This document shows positions 42,663 to 54,075 of a stretch of 64,000 nt of DNA, piece after piece; the first letter of the stretch is position 1, and each line of letters opens with the position of its first letter. This stretch comes from Ramazzottius varieornatus (lineage: Eukaryota; Tardigrada; Eutardigrada; Parachela; Ramazzottiidae): positions 4,001,777-4,065,776 of the forward strand of contig BDGG01000004.1 in NCBI GenBank assembly GCA_001949185.1, given 5' to 3'. The notes below the pieces were generated by a model that was given only the letters and a program-made list of their open reading frames with translations, was not told the DNA's origin and did no database searches. The translations under genes and the position numbers were made by a program.

Positions 42663-43828
42663 TTTTTCCCAAAACGTCGTCGCGAAAATCTGGCATTCCA
42701 AAGTTCCATTTGCCAGTTTAGTTCTTCTTACATATCCGTCGAAAACAGCAATCATGATTCAAAATCATCAACAAACATTAGATTTAGGACTGAAAGTCAG
42801 CTGGAAATTGGCCGATCCAAACTTTCGGTCCAGTCGGACCTGAAAGTCTAAGGGCAAATCAACGACCTGCGAACAGTTGAATGCGCCGCACATTTTTCGC
42901 AATACAGTAGATCGAAAATGCTGTTGGTCGTGCGATTAAACGACCAATTAGTCTGAGTAGTACGCACGTGTAAGCCAGCATCGGGTTCAGTTTTTCGACA
43001 TGATCTGCTGGTTTCTCGGCTGTTTACCTCTTGCAATTCTTAGATTTTCTCCAGTTTTCTTAGTCTTCCACGTATGAATTCCACCGTTCCAAACGGCAAC
43101 CCCTTGGAACGGAAGTCCAGGAATGGAACGGAATTTGAAAAGGAATGGAATTAGGGATTTACAACCTTAGGTAAGGCGCGCATTGTACACTTTGCGCTGT
43201 AATATTTTGCGTGCGTTTCATCCGTTCCGCTCAGTTGTCCAGCATTTTGTTATTGCTGCTCGTGGTGAGGTAAACATGCATAACTGTGCCACGTTGTGCG
43301 GAACGCAGTTAGTAGCTGTGGCGCGCATACAGTGCTTTTGGCAGCCATGTATCCCGCAATTCTCAGCTCTAGCCAGTGAGAATAGCGTTCGGCTACCGGG
43401 ATGTTTGGACCAGAGCTGTAGCCTAAGGCAGTCCCAACGGGTATTACTTTTTGAGCTACCGGAATCTGTCCTGGACTTCCGTGGCCACATAGTCCACAGA
43501 AGATTATTGCATTCTGTCACGAAATTTCCTGCTTCGGTGAAAGAGCAATCGATCAATCAACTGGCGGGAGCTTTCATATACGCTATATCGTTTCCCACCC
43601 CAAATTGGCGTGCCAGCCTACCTCTGCAGGTTACGGCTTTACCCTTTTGCGCTTGACCTACGTGCAGTGTAAAGTTTGTTTGCGTTTTGCGAAGCTCGTA
43701 CTTCGTAGTTGGAAATTTTCCAACTTCGCTGCTGGGAGTCTTTCTGGACCTGGATCTTACCTCTGAACTCGGAAAGCTTTGATCCCTCAGGTTTATCTGG
43801 AGCAGTTCGCAGCGTGGGATCACTGAAG

Positions 43829-46800
43829 ATGCCAGCGATCAAAGTCACCCCATTAGGTGAGAGGAGAGTTACTCGACAGCTGTACGTAGCAGTTTCACTC
43901 CGTGTCTGTAAATTGTATTCACCATGCTGTTGTTGTTGTTGCAGGAGCTGGTCAAGGTAATCGTTCCGAAGCTTTCACGGAATTCAGTCGAAGTAATACT
44001 TACCATTTTAGAACGTTGTGCCGTGAATGTTTGCAGATGTCGGGCGAAGCTGTATCCTCGTGTCCATCGGAGGACGCCATATCATGCTGGACTGTGGCAT
44101 GCACATGTCCGCCGGCGACCAGGTGAGTCGAATGCCGATATTCGACATGACCCATGTTTTTCTTTGATGCGCGCACGACGTACGTCCAGCGATATCCATA
44201 TCTTTCTGTAGAAAAAGTTCCCAGACTTCGAGTTTATCACGCAAAACGGCAGCCTTGACGATTACCTGGACGTTGTGCTTATAAGCCATTTCCATTTGGA
44301 TCATTGTGGTTCGCTTCCCTACCTGACGGAAGTGATCGGTTACAAAGGACCGATCTATATGACGCACCCGACAAAAGCCATATGCCCTCTTCTGCTGGTT
44401 GGTGTCGTCGCTTTCGATCTACATGGTTTTGTTAGTTGCGCATCCATAATCAGCTTGATCAATAAACTAAATCTCGTTTTACAGGAAGATTTCCGCAAAG
44501 TGGCCGTTGAGCGACAAGGAAGCACGACGATGTTCAACTCTGCACAGATCCAGGCTTGTATGGCGAAGGTAACCGCATTAGGCCTCTACGAATGCGTGAC
44601 AGTTGGAGACATCTTCATCAAGGTTTACTACGCCGGGCACGTGTTGGGGGCTGCTATGTTTTACGTCCGTGTGGGCAACGAAAGTATCGTGTATACGGTA
44701 AGTGTGCTCCTGCTCCTTACTTCCACTCTCGCAACTCTCGAGTTCAAGGCCCATGGAAAAGTTCTTGGCTCTTGAAAATGAGAATAATTACTCCATGTAC
44801 GTAGGGAGACTACAACATGACACCTGATCGACATCTCGGTTCTGCGTGGCTTGACCGATGCAGACCGGATGTGTTCATCACGGAGTCCACATATGCCACC
44901 ACCATTCGCGATTCGAAACGAATCAGAGAGCGAGAGTTCTTGAAGAAAGTTCACACTGCGGTTGCCCGAGGAGGAAAGGTTTGTGTTTGGTGTAGCAGTA
45001 CGACTAGCTGCTTTTATGGGGTACGAAATGAAAACACATAACGGGCCATTTGTTAATTAGGTTCTGATTCCTGTTTTTGCACTCGGACGCGCACAAGAGT
45101 TGTGTATTCTTTTGGACAGCTACTGGGAGAGGATGGGTTTGTCAGCCCCGATTTACTTCAGTGCAGGCCTCACGGAAAAGGTATGCGTCTGTAGCAAGCT
45201 TGATGCCGTTTTAGCATTGCTTCTTGCCGACCCGGAAGCACACTAGTTAGCAATATCTGTCTTTCAGGCAACGAACTACTACAAGCTCTTCATCACCTGG
45301 ATGAACGAGAAAGTCCAGAAGACTTTCGTCGAAAGGAACATGTTTGAGTACAAGAATATTCGGGTACGTGAATGAGCTCCAGCATGGTACGACATGGAGC
45401 TGCGAGTACCTTTTACTATACTTTGCCGTTATAGACGTTTGACAGAAGCTACATGGACAATCCAGGTCCCATGGTAGTTTTCGCCTCACCTGGAATGCTT
45501 CACGCTGGACTTTCCCTTCAGCTGTTCAAGAGATGGGCGTCGGATCCCAAGAACATGGTACCATACTGAAAGCCTGTATTTTCTTCCCTCTCTCATAGGG
45601 AACTCTCTACTAGAGTTTCTGTTCGACAGGTCATAATGCCTGGATTCTGTGTTTCGGGCACGGTTGGAAACAAGATTCTCAATGGCGTTAAGAAGCTCGA
45701 ATTCTTCAACCCGAAAGAAACGGTTCGTATTTAACATTACGATACTTCTCAGTCTGGGTGAAACGGAGCGCTGTGCCTTGTACTGTGTCCTCTGTAGATC
45801 GAAGTGAAGCTAGATATCGAGTATCTTTCCTTCAGCGCTCATGCTGATGCGAAAGGGATCATGCAACTTACCCGAATGTGCGCTCCGCGTCACGTACTGC
45901 TTGTACATGGCGAAGGTAACAAGATGGGCTTCCTGCAGAGAAAGGTGGAGAAAGAGTATGGTGTCCCATGCCTCTACCCGGCTAATGCAGAAACTGCTGT
46001 GATACCTACCCCTGACATTCAAAACGTTTTGTTGGAAAGGAACCTGATGAGCGGTCAGTCTACTCGTCTCTTTTCGTTCCAGTGCGCTGAACGATGTCGT
46101 AAGAGATAGCATAGCCGTTGATATCGTGATGTTTTTGTTTTGCAGTTTCCCCAGCATCACGGTCAGCTTCCCGAGTTTTCGATGGCTTAATTGTACTAGA
46201 GCATGATAAGGTATTGTTTGATTTTGCAAAACCTTATGTTGATCTTCTTGCAAGGTCGCAGATCTAACAGCAGAACATCACGTACAGTGTTAAAAGCATC
46301 GAAAAAGGACCCAGTCGAAGTAAAACTAATTCTCATCATGCCTCCTTGTAACAGATGAAAATTGTAAGCGAGAGAAGCGCTACATCCGAGTATGCTGTGG
46401 AAGCTCAGCGCCTTTGGTTCACGGAAACTGTGACCGTCACTTCCACGTTGTCCCCTTCTTCATACAGAAGGCGGTTGGAAAGGGAACTATACAAGTAATG
46501 CGAAGTTGTTCTCTTAATGTGTACGTTTAATTTTCGCGAGATAACTAGTTTCCTTGATGTAGGCGATTCGGAGATTTTGTGGCTGTGAAAGACGAAGATC
46601 TGGGCGCGAGCGATTTGGGAACTTCATCGTCCCACTTAAGTCATATCACCGTCAGTATCTCACCCGACGACTCCTTGACCGGCGGACCAACAGAGTACCC
46701 CATGGTGAAGTATTCGGTCGCGGTGTCATGGGAAGATGGTCTAATCGACGACGAGGCGGCTTTCCTATTTGTCGACTACCTGGCCGAGATGAAGGAAGAC

Positions 46801-46986
46801 CACGAGGAAGAAGGTGAGATCTCTGGCGGTGCTCTAAGCGAAGAAGCTTCCTCAGATGAATACTATGTCAGCGACGCAGAACAAGAGTATGGCTGTCTAC
46901 TTCCGGCTAACAAACGAACCGCCGACAGCATGGCGACACTCGATCTCGATTGTTTAGATGAAACTGTCTCAGAGCTGGTAATTTAA
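43829..46986 (+). CDS. INTS11: Integrator complex subunit 11 (RNA endonuclease)
   Basis: INTS11 is the catalytic endonuclease of Integrator, cleaving nascent snRNAs and paused transcripts. Fourteen exons close to 671 residues: 43829-43856, 43945-43956, 44037-44122, 44212-44397, 44485-44697, 44805-44978, 45061-45180, 45268-45363, 45435-45557, 45630-45722, 45798-46053, 46146-46210, 46355-46494 and 46563-46986. The metallo-beta-lactamase and beta-CASP motifs are intact: [17 protein letters not shown] (H68, H70, D72, H73), [72 protein letters not shown] and LLVHGE. The C-terminal region after about 420 is divergent, as expected for the INTS9-binding part, and ends with an acidic stretch. Exon 2 is only 12 nt. 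The upstream neighbour FHIP2 is transcribed divergently. Confidence 0.96.
43945..43956 (+). other. INTS11: 12-nt coding microexon of INTS11
   Basis: GAGCTGGTCAAG lies between a TGTTGTTGTTGCAG acceptor and a GTAATC donor. Combined with one base from exon 1 and two from exon 3, it restores the invariant GAGQDVGRSC of INTS11. Skipping it would delete exactly four residues and keep the frame. Confidence 0.88.
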
Positions 46987-47122
46987 CTTTGTGCAGAGAA
47001 CCATGATGACTTCAAACTCTTTCCTTTTATTGCGAACAGTTCAACATTACTTTCAAGATCATTAAAGTTTGCACAGTGTGAGTTGGAAAGACGGATAGTA
47101 GCCGAATGACAAATGCAGTTCA

Positions 47123-48163
47123 CTACGGATGACAAATACAGTTCACTTGTTGCAGGAAAGCGCGTTCGGTGTCGATGATTGTTCTTATGTAAGCGTCTCG
47201 CCGTAAGAGTTTGTTCTTGAGATCAAGATATTCGTTCCACTGCTCTCTTTTTACTCGGGGCTCGATTTCTTCCTCAAACGACAACAGCGGAGCTCCGTCT
47301 GCTTCGTCGTAAAACTTCAGAATATCCTGCGACAAAGACACATCAAAGTAAAATGGGACTTCGGCAGAAAAACTCTACAAGATCTTTTCCTCAATTGGCG
47401 CATGTTTTCGGTGGTACTAGCTGGAAGCGTGCGCCACTTGGGAAACTATCATGTCGAGAGTTCGCTTGCTTAAGTCCCAAGTAGCATTCCAACCTGCGCT
47501 TCAAAAACGCTAATACCATTTAACTTGACACCGTTCACTTACCTCGACAGGTGTGGCAGATGCTTGAAGGCTGAGAAGTTCCTTCAGCACATCTTCGATG
47601 ATGCGAAGTCGTTTGAAAAGCTGTGGAAGATGTTTAAGGTACTCATCCAGTCCAACAGCAGCATGTCGTCGTTGCTGGTTCCGATCAACCGGGATTGCCG
47701 TGCCTCTGACCTGCGTTATCGTTTCAGCAATTCGATCCAAGAGAGTCGACAGCAAATCTTCTGCGTAGTGGATCAAACTCAAGACGTCCCCTTTAGTCTT
47801 TAAGACATCTTCTAGCTGCCCTCTTGGTGGATCGCGTCGACCTCCACTAATCCCATTTACATTCCGACCTTCCGTTCCTGCCTCTACCAGCTGGCTGAGT
47901 AGTGGGTGCAGGACACTGGTAGCAGGCATTGGGTTGCTTCGGCTGTCTGCTGGTTGCTGAGATGTTTCTGCAGCCTGTCCTTGTACGGCTGGCTCACCGA
48001 AGGTAGGCAGCGGTGTACCTGGAGCTGCAGACCCAGCTGACATGGGATTTCCAGGAGTGCGGGGACTGGGTGTCAGTGTTCTGCCTGCAGGTAACGTCGG
48101 TGTCGATGGTGCCCGAGGAATGAAGTTTCCGGATAAGTTAGGGTTTGGTCTTTGCTCCGCCAT
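47123..48163 (-). CDS. MED30: Mediator subunit 30-like protein
   Basis: MED30 is a metazoan Mediator head-module subunit that helps connect activators to RNA polymerase II. Two exons, 48163-47543 and 47326-47123, give 274 residues (human MED30 is 178). Residues 1 to about 115 are a P/S/T/G-rich extension (RAPSTPTLPAGRTLTPSPRT). The rest fits the family layout: a helix beginning GDVLSLIHYAEDLLSTLLDR, then EYLKHLPQLFKRLRIIEDVL, an acidic linker (LKFYDEADGAPLLSFEEEIE), then a terminal helix (QWNEYLDLKNKLLRRDAYIR). Similarity is in pattern and spacing rather than long identity, so the assignment is probable. The single intron carries fold-back repeat copy 6. The 3' end converges with INTS11 within 136 bp. 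Confidence 0.6.
47354..47480 (+). repeat. Fold-back repeat copy 6 (MED30 intron)
   Basis: Inner arms TCAATTGGCGCA and TGCGCCACTTGGGAAA flank a loop TTTTCGGTGGTACTAGCTGG. Outer arms TGGGACTTCGGCAGA and GCTTAAGTCCCA pair. It occupies most of the 216-bp MED30 intron. Confidence 0.85.
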
Positions 48164-48436
48164 ATCGGAACAGAGCCGTCTTCGGCCCTCGACGTTTCCT
48201 TGCCTGTCGCTCCTTGTTCTCGCCTCAGTCAGATCTCTGGCACATCACCTAGAAGATAAGAAATCCAGTGAGATAAGCCACATTTACAAGACACGATGAC
48301 GAAGGAAACAAAAGCAAACGGAAGAAACAAAACTGCCACTGTGCCACAGCCAGATTGCCCATGGAAATTTTGAGGGGCAATCAATTCTCAAATCAACTGA
48401 ACATTATAATGCACTTCATTACGTCATGCCCACACG

Positions 48437-48848
48437 TCACCGCGGAGTAAGTAAACATAGAATTTGCGCCAGTTTTTGAAAATCGAAGGCTGCGTGTTGC
48501 GACTGTTGCCATTTCCGGTATGCCGCGAAATCTTCACCTTTATGTTGCCCTCCTAACTTCAGCCCCAGCTGGACGACCGTTTTCTTTAGTGTAACCGATC
48601 GGACGTTCGGACAAGGTGGATCTACAGCTGTCAGGTTTGCGGGGCCACGGTTAATACGTTCATACTGTAGACGGTACAAAGGCTCTAAGCGCAAGTCGAC
48701 ATTCCCGCGACTATAGGAAACTTGCGGAACTTATTAGGTACCGGAAACCAGGAACAGCAGACGGTACGTAGAGACCTGCACATCGGGATCCAGAGTTGTT
48801 GGCAATCTCTAATGCTACCGGGACTACATGCAACTCGCCAGTCGCCAT
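48437..48848 (-). CDS. Uncharacterised 126-residue protein
   Basis: Exons 48848-48742 and 48710-48437 join in phase to 126 residues (MATGELHVVPVALEIANNSG...). The second exon contains a basic, helix-forming stretch (LRLEPLYRLQYERINRGPAN, TLKKTVVQLGLKLGGQH, EDFAAYRKWQQSQHAAFDF). The frame has no ATG unless the two exons are joined, and joining requires an intron of only 31 nt (48741-48711, GTACCT...CCTATAG). There is no signal peptide or membrane segment. Basic residues and size would fit a small ribosomal or mitochondrial factor, but nothing specific is recognised. It lies head to tail upstream of MED30, with about 270 bp between its stop and the MED30 start. Confidence 0.45.
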
Positions 48849-50035
48849 TGTGTTTGTACAGGAACAGTAAGTTATCGCAGAAAACTATTCACTTACTGGC
48901 AATCAATATATCCAGAGCTTTGTGAGAGGGATTTCTCTCCATTCCATGCATCCCAGATACTCTGTAAGCATGCAGCATGCTGGGCCTGACCTACGTATAA
49001 CCCGTCATGCTCCCACACGGATATCCCGCTCAATACGATCCTTTGCAGGCGGGATCTCGAGATCGTTTAATCGATTGCGACGGTACTCTCCCTATCCTCA
49101 GTCTTCGCTACGGAACATACTCCTCGATCAATCGGCACGAGAGTCTTAACCATTTGAGAGCTTTACTACAGTGGAGCTTTGTTCTCGCACTTTACGAGTT
49201 TTACTTTAGGCTAGCACCTCTGGGGACCTACCTTACATACTACAAGCTGCTTCCTCCTTGTTTGTCCCCAAGCTTCAGTCTGAACTGAATGGTCCACTGA
49301 CGCTTCCGATTCCGTTTTTCTTGGTGAGTAACCCGCTCGATTGAAACTGAGCAGTTTGTGTCTGAATCTCTTGGAAGTTCGGGACAACTCTAGACCTGGT
49401 CGAGCTTTTCGATTTCGAACACTGGAATAGCTTTGCATAACATGCAGAAGTGCCAGAAGGTGATATAGTTTCTTTATAGTTCCTCTCAGTCTGTTCCATC
49501 CAAATCGGTTTACGATATCAGGTGGATCGACGCTTAAACCATCCGTTCTGCATTTTATTGGTCGTACTACATGGTGGCCCATATGGTTTAACGTGTCGTG
49601 GGACGGGTTTCCGAAAAGCTGTCCATGTAGTCTGATTAATATAGGGTTCATGGTTCTTCTGTGGTTTTTACTTAAGTTTATTCTGGAGTACGCAGCAAAT
49701 GTACTAAATTGGCTTTTTTCTGATTTTCAAGGCTTAGAGTATGATGGGGGATGAAAGCGTCTAATCCATTAAGGAAGGTGCGAGCTTGACATCCTCTACC
49801 CGGCAGCGGATCGATCATCGCTGCAGCGCGCATTAGGGAGTTGCACCCACGCAATGGATGCCGAATATTGTGGAGCAAAGAGCAGATGGAAACGAAAGCT
49901 GATCGATCTTTTCACTAACGACAATAGGCTGGACAAGAAAGATTAGCCTTGTCATTTCCTTTCGTGCATTTGCCTGCTCCTGTTTTTGTGCGTGTTTCCT
50001 GAGACGGAAAAGGTGGCTTTCTTTTGACCTTTTCT
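48849..50035. other. Intergenic stretch upstream of POSH
   Basis: About 1.2 kb between divergent genes. A minus-strand frame opens at an ATG at 49651 and reaches a stop at 49211 (146 residues). It has no recognisable domain and no splice context, so I do not call it. The POSH promoter and 5' UTR are expected in the last few hundred bases. Confidence 0.5.
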
Positions 50036-52066
50036 ATGGAGGATGAAGAGAGCCTTTTAGCGAGGCTGTTGGAATGTCCGGTAAGTTACACTCTCACCTT
50101 CTAGAGTTCATCGGTAAATTTCAATGACCGGATGCTTTTTTCACAGGTCTGTTTCTGCACGCTAACGGAGAACAGCCGGGTTCTTCCTTGTCAGCACACC
50201 TTTTGCTTGAAATGCTTGCACGATATTTACGAGAAACGACGAGAGAACGTCCTGTGCCCAGAGTGTCGGGTGAGGCAACTTATTCCATGATTATTGAAGT
50301 GTTGACTGATGGGTATTGAACGTTCCATCCATTCTGTTCCTTGGACTATCGAATTTTGCACGCACGTCAAAATATGGCCTCATTTGCTCTGTAGACTGTG
50401 TTGACCACACCGATCGAACTTTTGCCTCGCAATATCCTCTTGATGCGGCTGTTGGAAGGAATCAAGTCTCGGCGGAATAGCGTAAACACGTTGTGGCTCA
50501 GATCCCCAAATGAGCCAAAACTAACCGCCAAGTCATGTCCCAGTACGCCAGGAGTCACGACAGCCACCAGTTTTTCTTTCCTGTAAGTATGGAGTGTGTG
50601 GCGACCACAGTCTTCCTTCCTTGGTGGTCTTATCAGGCCAACAAAACTTTCTTTGTAAACTACAGTAGTTTTTTTCTCAAAGTTTGGCCGTCTTACCCTA
50701 ACTTTCTTCCGTTCTTTACTTTCCAACCGAAATGTTTATATCGTTCACCAGTTTCCGGACGAGATGACGAGTCTTTCGCCCTCGATTAGTCGGCTTCCAC
50801 AGGACCAAGTACTGGCACCATTCTAATTGGATTCATTACAGATTTCCGCTCAACGACGCGAACTCACAACGCTGTACTCCACAGTCGGAAGAGCCCTTCA
50901 CCGCAAAGTCGACACTGAGCGTAGACATCGAACCCGATATCCTGTCTCGACATTCAAGTGAGCAGCACTTGTCCCTCGGTATTCCCTCATTGTTTCAAAG
51001 ACGAACCAGTGCCGTCTCTGTGATCGAGCAACCTCCCCCATGTCCAGATGGTCCTCCATCCTCTCGCATGCTTGCTGGTCTGAGAGCCAGCCGTACAACT
51101 GCCGACCTAGCTAGCACTAACGATCCTTCGGTTAACAATCGATTCATCGAAGTTCCCTCAGTCAGCTTTTCTCTGGCTGATGCACAAAGTGCATCAAGGT
51201 TCGATCAAGCCAACTGGCGCCACCTACCGGGAAACCGTTCACTGCCGTCGGAGAAAGTGATTGCTGGTAGCTATTACACCAAAAAGTGTTCTTCGCGGTC
51301 AACTGCGCACCAAATACCCCACTGGCAAGTTCTGACGGGCGCAGAAGTCTCGTCGCCGACAAGAACTACGACGTTCGAAGTATCCTTCGCGGACCGGGCG
51401 GCAAACCATAACAACAGGTCCGGCTTGCCCGGGACGCACTCGTCGAGCTCCCCGAGCTTTTCTTCGGTTGTCCAACAAGGACGCGAACAACCAAAGGAAA
51501 GCCGTTCTTTCATCAAGCAATGGTTCGGTGGAACCAAGCAGCACCATTCTAGTCACGACCTATCAAGGAAGATGAATGTGGTGGCGACGACGGCCTCGAA
51601 CGGACTACTTTCTACAGGGTGAAAACTAATTTCCAAACTTTAAAAACTCCAATCAAAATTATGCCCATGTTTGATCGGACTTTTGTAAGGTGAACTCTTG
51701 ACTCTTCAATGTCAGACGCGAAGTGTACTGGAAATTCTACACACTTCTTGTAGAATGTGGTTTGACAATGCTATGTCTTTCAGGGTGGCGCATGGGGATG
51801 AGCGTTCGAAGAAGCACTATTTCACCTCGGGCCTCCGACCGGATCGCCATCAGAAGCCGACAACATTCGAGTGCTACCGCTGTGTGACACCCTATCCAGC
51901 CAGGAACCACTACGAACTGGACCTGCATTTGAACGACCTGCTGTACGTCCATCAAAGGCATTCTGACGGCTGGATGAAGGCTACGCATGAACGTACAGGA
52001 CGTAACGGTCTGATCCCGGTTGCGTTTGTGGAACGGCTACATCCCGGAAAGATGTCTATGTCGTGA
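50036..52066 (+). CDS. SH3RF: POSH/SH3RF-type RING E3 ligase with a single SH3 domain
   Basis: POSH is a scaffold and ubiquitin ligase for Rac-JNK signalling. Five exons close to 471 residues: 50036-50080, 50147-50269, 50395-50582, 50842-51618 and 51784-52066. The N-terminal C3HC4 RING spans about residues 14-56 (ECPVCFCTLT, VLPCQHTFCLKCL, LCPECR), followed by the POSH-specific LLPRNILLMRLLEGIKSRR. The last about 65 residues are an SH3 domain (CYRCVTPYPARNHYELDLHL, GWMKATHERTGRNGLIPVAF, VERL) that matches the most C-terminal SH3 of POSH and also ends the protein. The roughly 300 residues between are S/T/P-rich and lack SH3 hallmarks (ALYDY, a tryptophan pair, PSNYV). Vertebrate and fly POSH carry two SH3 domains right after the RING plus one or two more, so this version is strongly reduced. 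Confidence 0.87.
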
Positions 52067-53746
52067 TTTTGGTCTTTTCAAGTATCCTTTATCCCGTCGT
52101 TTACTGATTGTTTTATACTTTTACAAAATCTGTTCTGTTTGAGTTGCTGAATATGGTAAATACTGTTGTAACCTTGCGGCAGGGCGTAGTTACATGTGAA
52201 CCCGAACTCGCGAGCAATTTTTTTTTTAGGCTAAGGTCTAAACCCGAAAATATTTGGCTTCACTGTATTGTTAGTGCTCTTGAGAAAACTCAATGCGGAT
52301 AAACTTCTACGTCACTTTTTCTTAGAATTTAAAGTTTTTAAGCAATTTCCCGTTCGTCGTTCAGAAGCCTCACCCACACCTTTACATATCTGTAAGCCGG
52401 CAAAGTATGAAGATGAGAGGTTGTTCACCCTGACAAGCAATCTTTGACGTCTCACATGCGGTGCCTATCGAGCTGCGGACCTCGGTAGAAACACTCTGAA
52501 GATGCATTATTTAATAAAAGAATACAGTAGATATTAGAATATGAGCTAAATTTTATCGTTCCGGTTGTTGCGAGAGGCTCGAATTGTGAGAACCAATGTA
52601 TTTTTGATCACAGAGAACTAGTTATGTTGTTCCGAAACCGAGTACTTGAAACATGAATGATTTATAATGTAAATCAGCGTTCCACAGTAGTAAAGCTCTG
52701 CCAATACGAAGGTAATAAAACCAACTTCAAATTAGTTGATAATTGTCGGTGGAGTAGATAGTCAGGCATTTTTTACTAGTTTGACAGTGAGAAGAGTTAG
52801 TGCACGCAAAAGCCCGCGCATTGGGCGTATACCAACCTTGGTGCCATGGACCATGATTATTTCTGGCATATGACACACAGGTAGATCGGTTGTGTAATGA
52901 TCATGCGTCGATGGTCGGTGTTTTTCGCATCATTATAATCTAGTGCAGCAGGTGCCTTTCACTGGCATACCTTGATAGTTTCATATTTTAGCTAATCAAG
53001 CGGTTTAAATGGCCGTGTGGTGAAGGCAGCCCGGTATTTTCACTGTCATTTTCTTCCTCGAAAATTTATTGCATAAAATGACATGATCCAGATTGTTTCA
53101 TCCCTCTTACATATCCTTTTCACGATACGTCAGATTCCGGAACTTTCACATTCACTTGTCCCTGTCACCAAAGCTTCGCGTTGAATCTTCCAAGGGGTTC
53201 TTCATCCTCGGTCTACTATAGGTACGTTTTCCTCCACGCTGTTGCGATACTAAAGCCCAAATGCCATTATGAAATTTTGGTGACGTACTATAGAAGAATT
53301 CAGGTCGATACCAAAATGGATTTTCGTTTTATTTCCTTATGGGCAGTGAGTTCTCCATGAAAAGTTCTCTCCGTATAATCAACAGGTCTTCGCATCGTTT
53401 TCCCACAGAGTGATACACATTTATTGCTACATTGTGATATATCACACATGCTAATATGACGTTTCGAATGTATACGCCAGCCTACTGTAGGTGCGGTTGG
53501 ATATATATAGCTCCAGATCCGTGATCCATCATATCAATAAAAAACATATATTGATTGAACATTGTCTTTTTCGCTAGCTTGAAATTTTAAAATAACTATA
53601 TACTACACGCCCAAAGTGTTTCTAGAAGCCAATATAACGGATCGCACGTAAGGCAGACCTCGTTCCTAACTTCTATTTTTCCAGTTTTAGACGCCTTCAT
53701 CGACAGGAGCAGAAAGAAGGGAACCCGGAAAACGGAAGAAGTTCGA
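52067..53746. other. AT-rich intergenic stretch
   Basis: 1.7 kb downstream of POSH with elevated AT content and several AATAAA-like words. No coding exon was recognised. An acceptor (TTTTAG) just before 53690 suggests that the next gene may have an unplaced exon here. Confidence 0.5.
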
Positions 53747-54075
53747 ATGCGCCATTCAAGCTCCACTCCCGGACTTCAGCGACGTCGTGATCAGATGCCC
53801 TCCGAACAGGTTCAAGCTGACCTGGACACGTCTCTTTGGGAAAACTTTTTCCGGAACCCTTCGAATTCAATGGTGAACTGTCGAGAACCCCAGCAGACTC
53901 CTGAAGAAATTTTCAAGGTAAAAAGGTCGTACTTTTCCCGTTTCAAGAAGGCGGCACTAAGAGACCTGCCTTTGCGGTTTCGGTTTCGTAACGGCAGATG
54001 CCGGATTCTTACATGAGTATAGTTCGCCTTGAACGTGAAATCGGTGTTCTTGAAAAAGTCTCTCAATACGCTTGA
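53747..54075 (+). CDS. Small 82-residue protein or 3' part of a larger gene
   Basis: Exons 53747-53917 and 53998-54075 join in phase 0 to 82 residues: MRHSSSTPGLQRRRDQMPSE at the start and SIVRLEREIGVLEKVSQYA before the stop. The open frame continues upstream of the ATG to a TTTTAG acceptor near 53688 (DAFIDRSRKKGTRKTEEV), so the ATG may be internal and N-terminal exons may exist. The sequence is polar and basic, with a C-terminal amphipathic helix. No family was recognised. Confidence 0.45.

Larger units (their letters stand above)
42107..43828. other. Divergent upstream region of FHIP2 and INTS11, GGAA-rich
   Basis: 1.7 kb between two divergent starts. From about 42440 to 43150 it is unusually rich in GGAA/TTCC words. 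It holds a 14-bp direct repeat (42485-42498 and 42499-42512, GGTGGGAACGGCAA/G) and a 12-bp inverted repeat (42619-42630 and 42651-42662). An open frame at 42439-42843 follows this biased composition and resembles no protein. Promoters of both genes are expected here. Confidence 0.5.

Noticed and set aside
42439-42843. 134-residue plus-strand open frame upstream of INTS11
   Set aside because: Its length follows from the GGAA-rich repeat composition, and the translation is low in complexity.
49211-49651. 146-residue minus-strand open frame
   Set aside because: It starts with an ATG, but I see no domain, no splice context and no similarity; left as part of the intergenic note.
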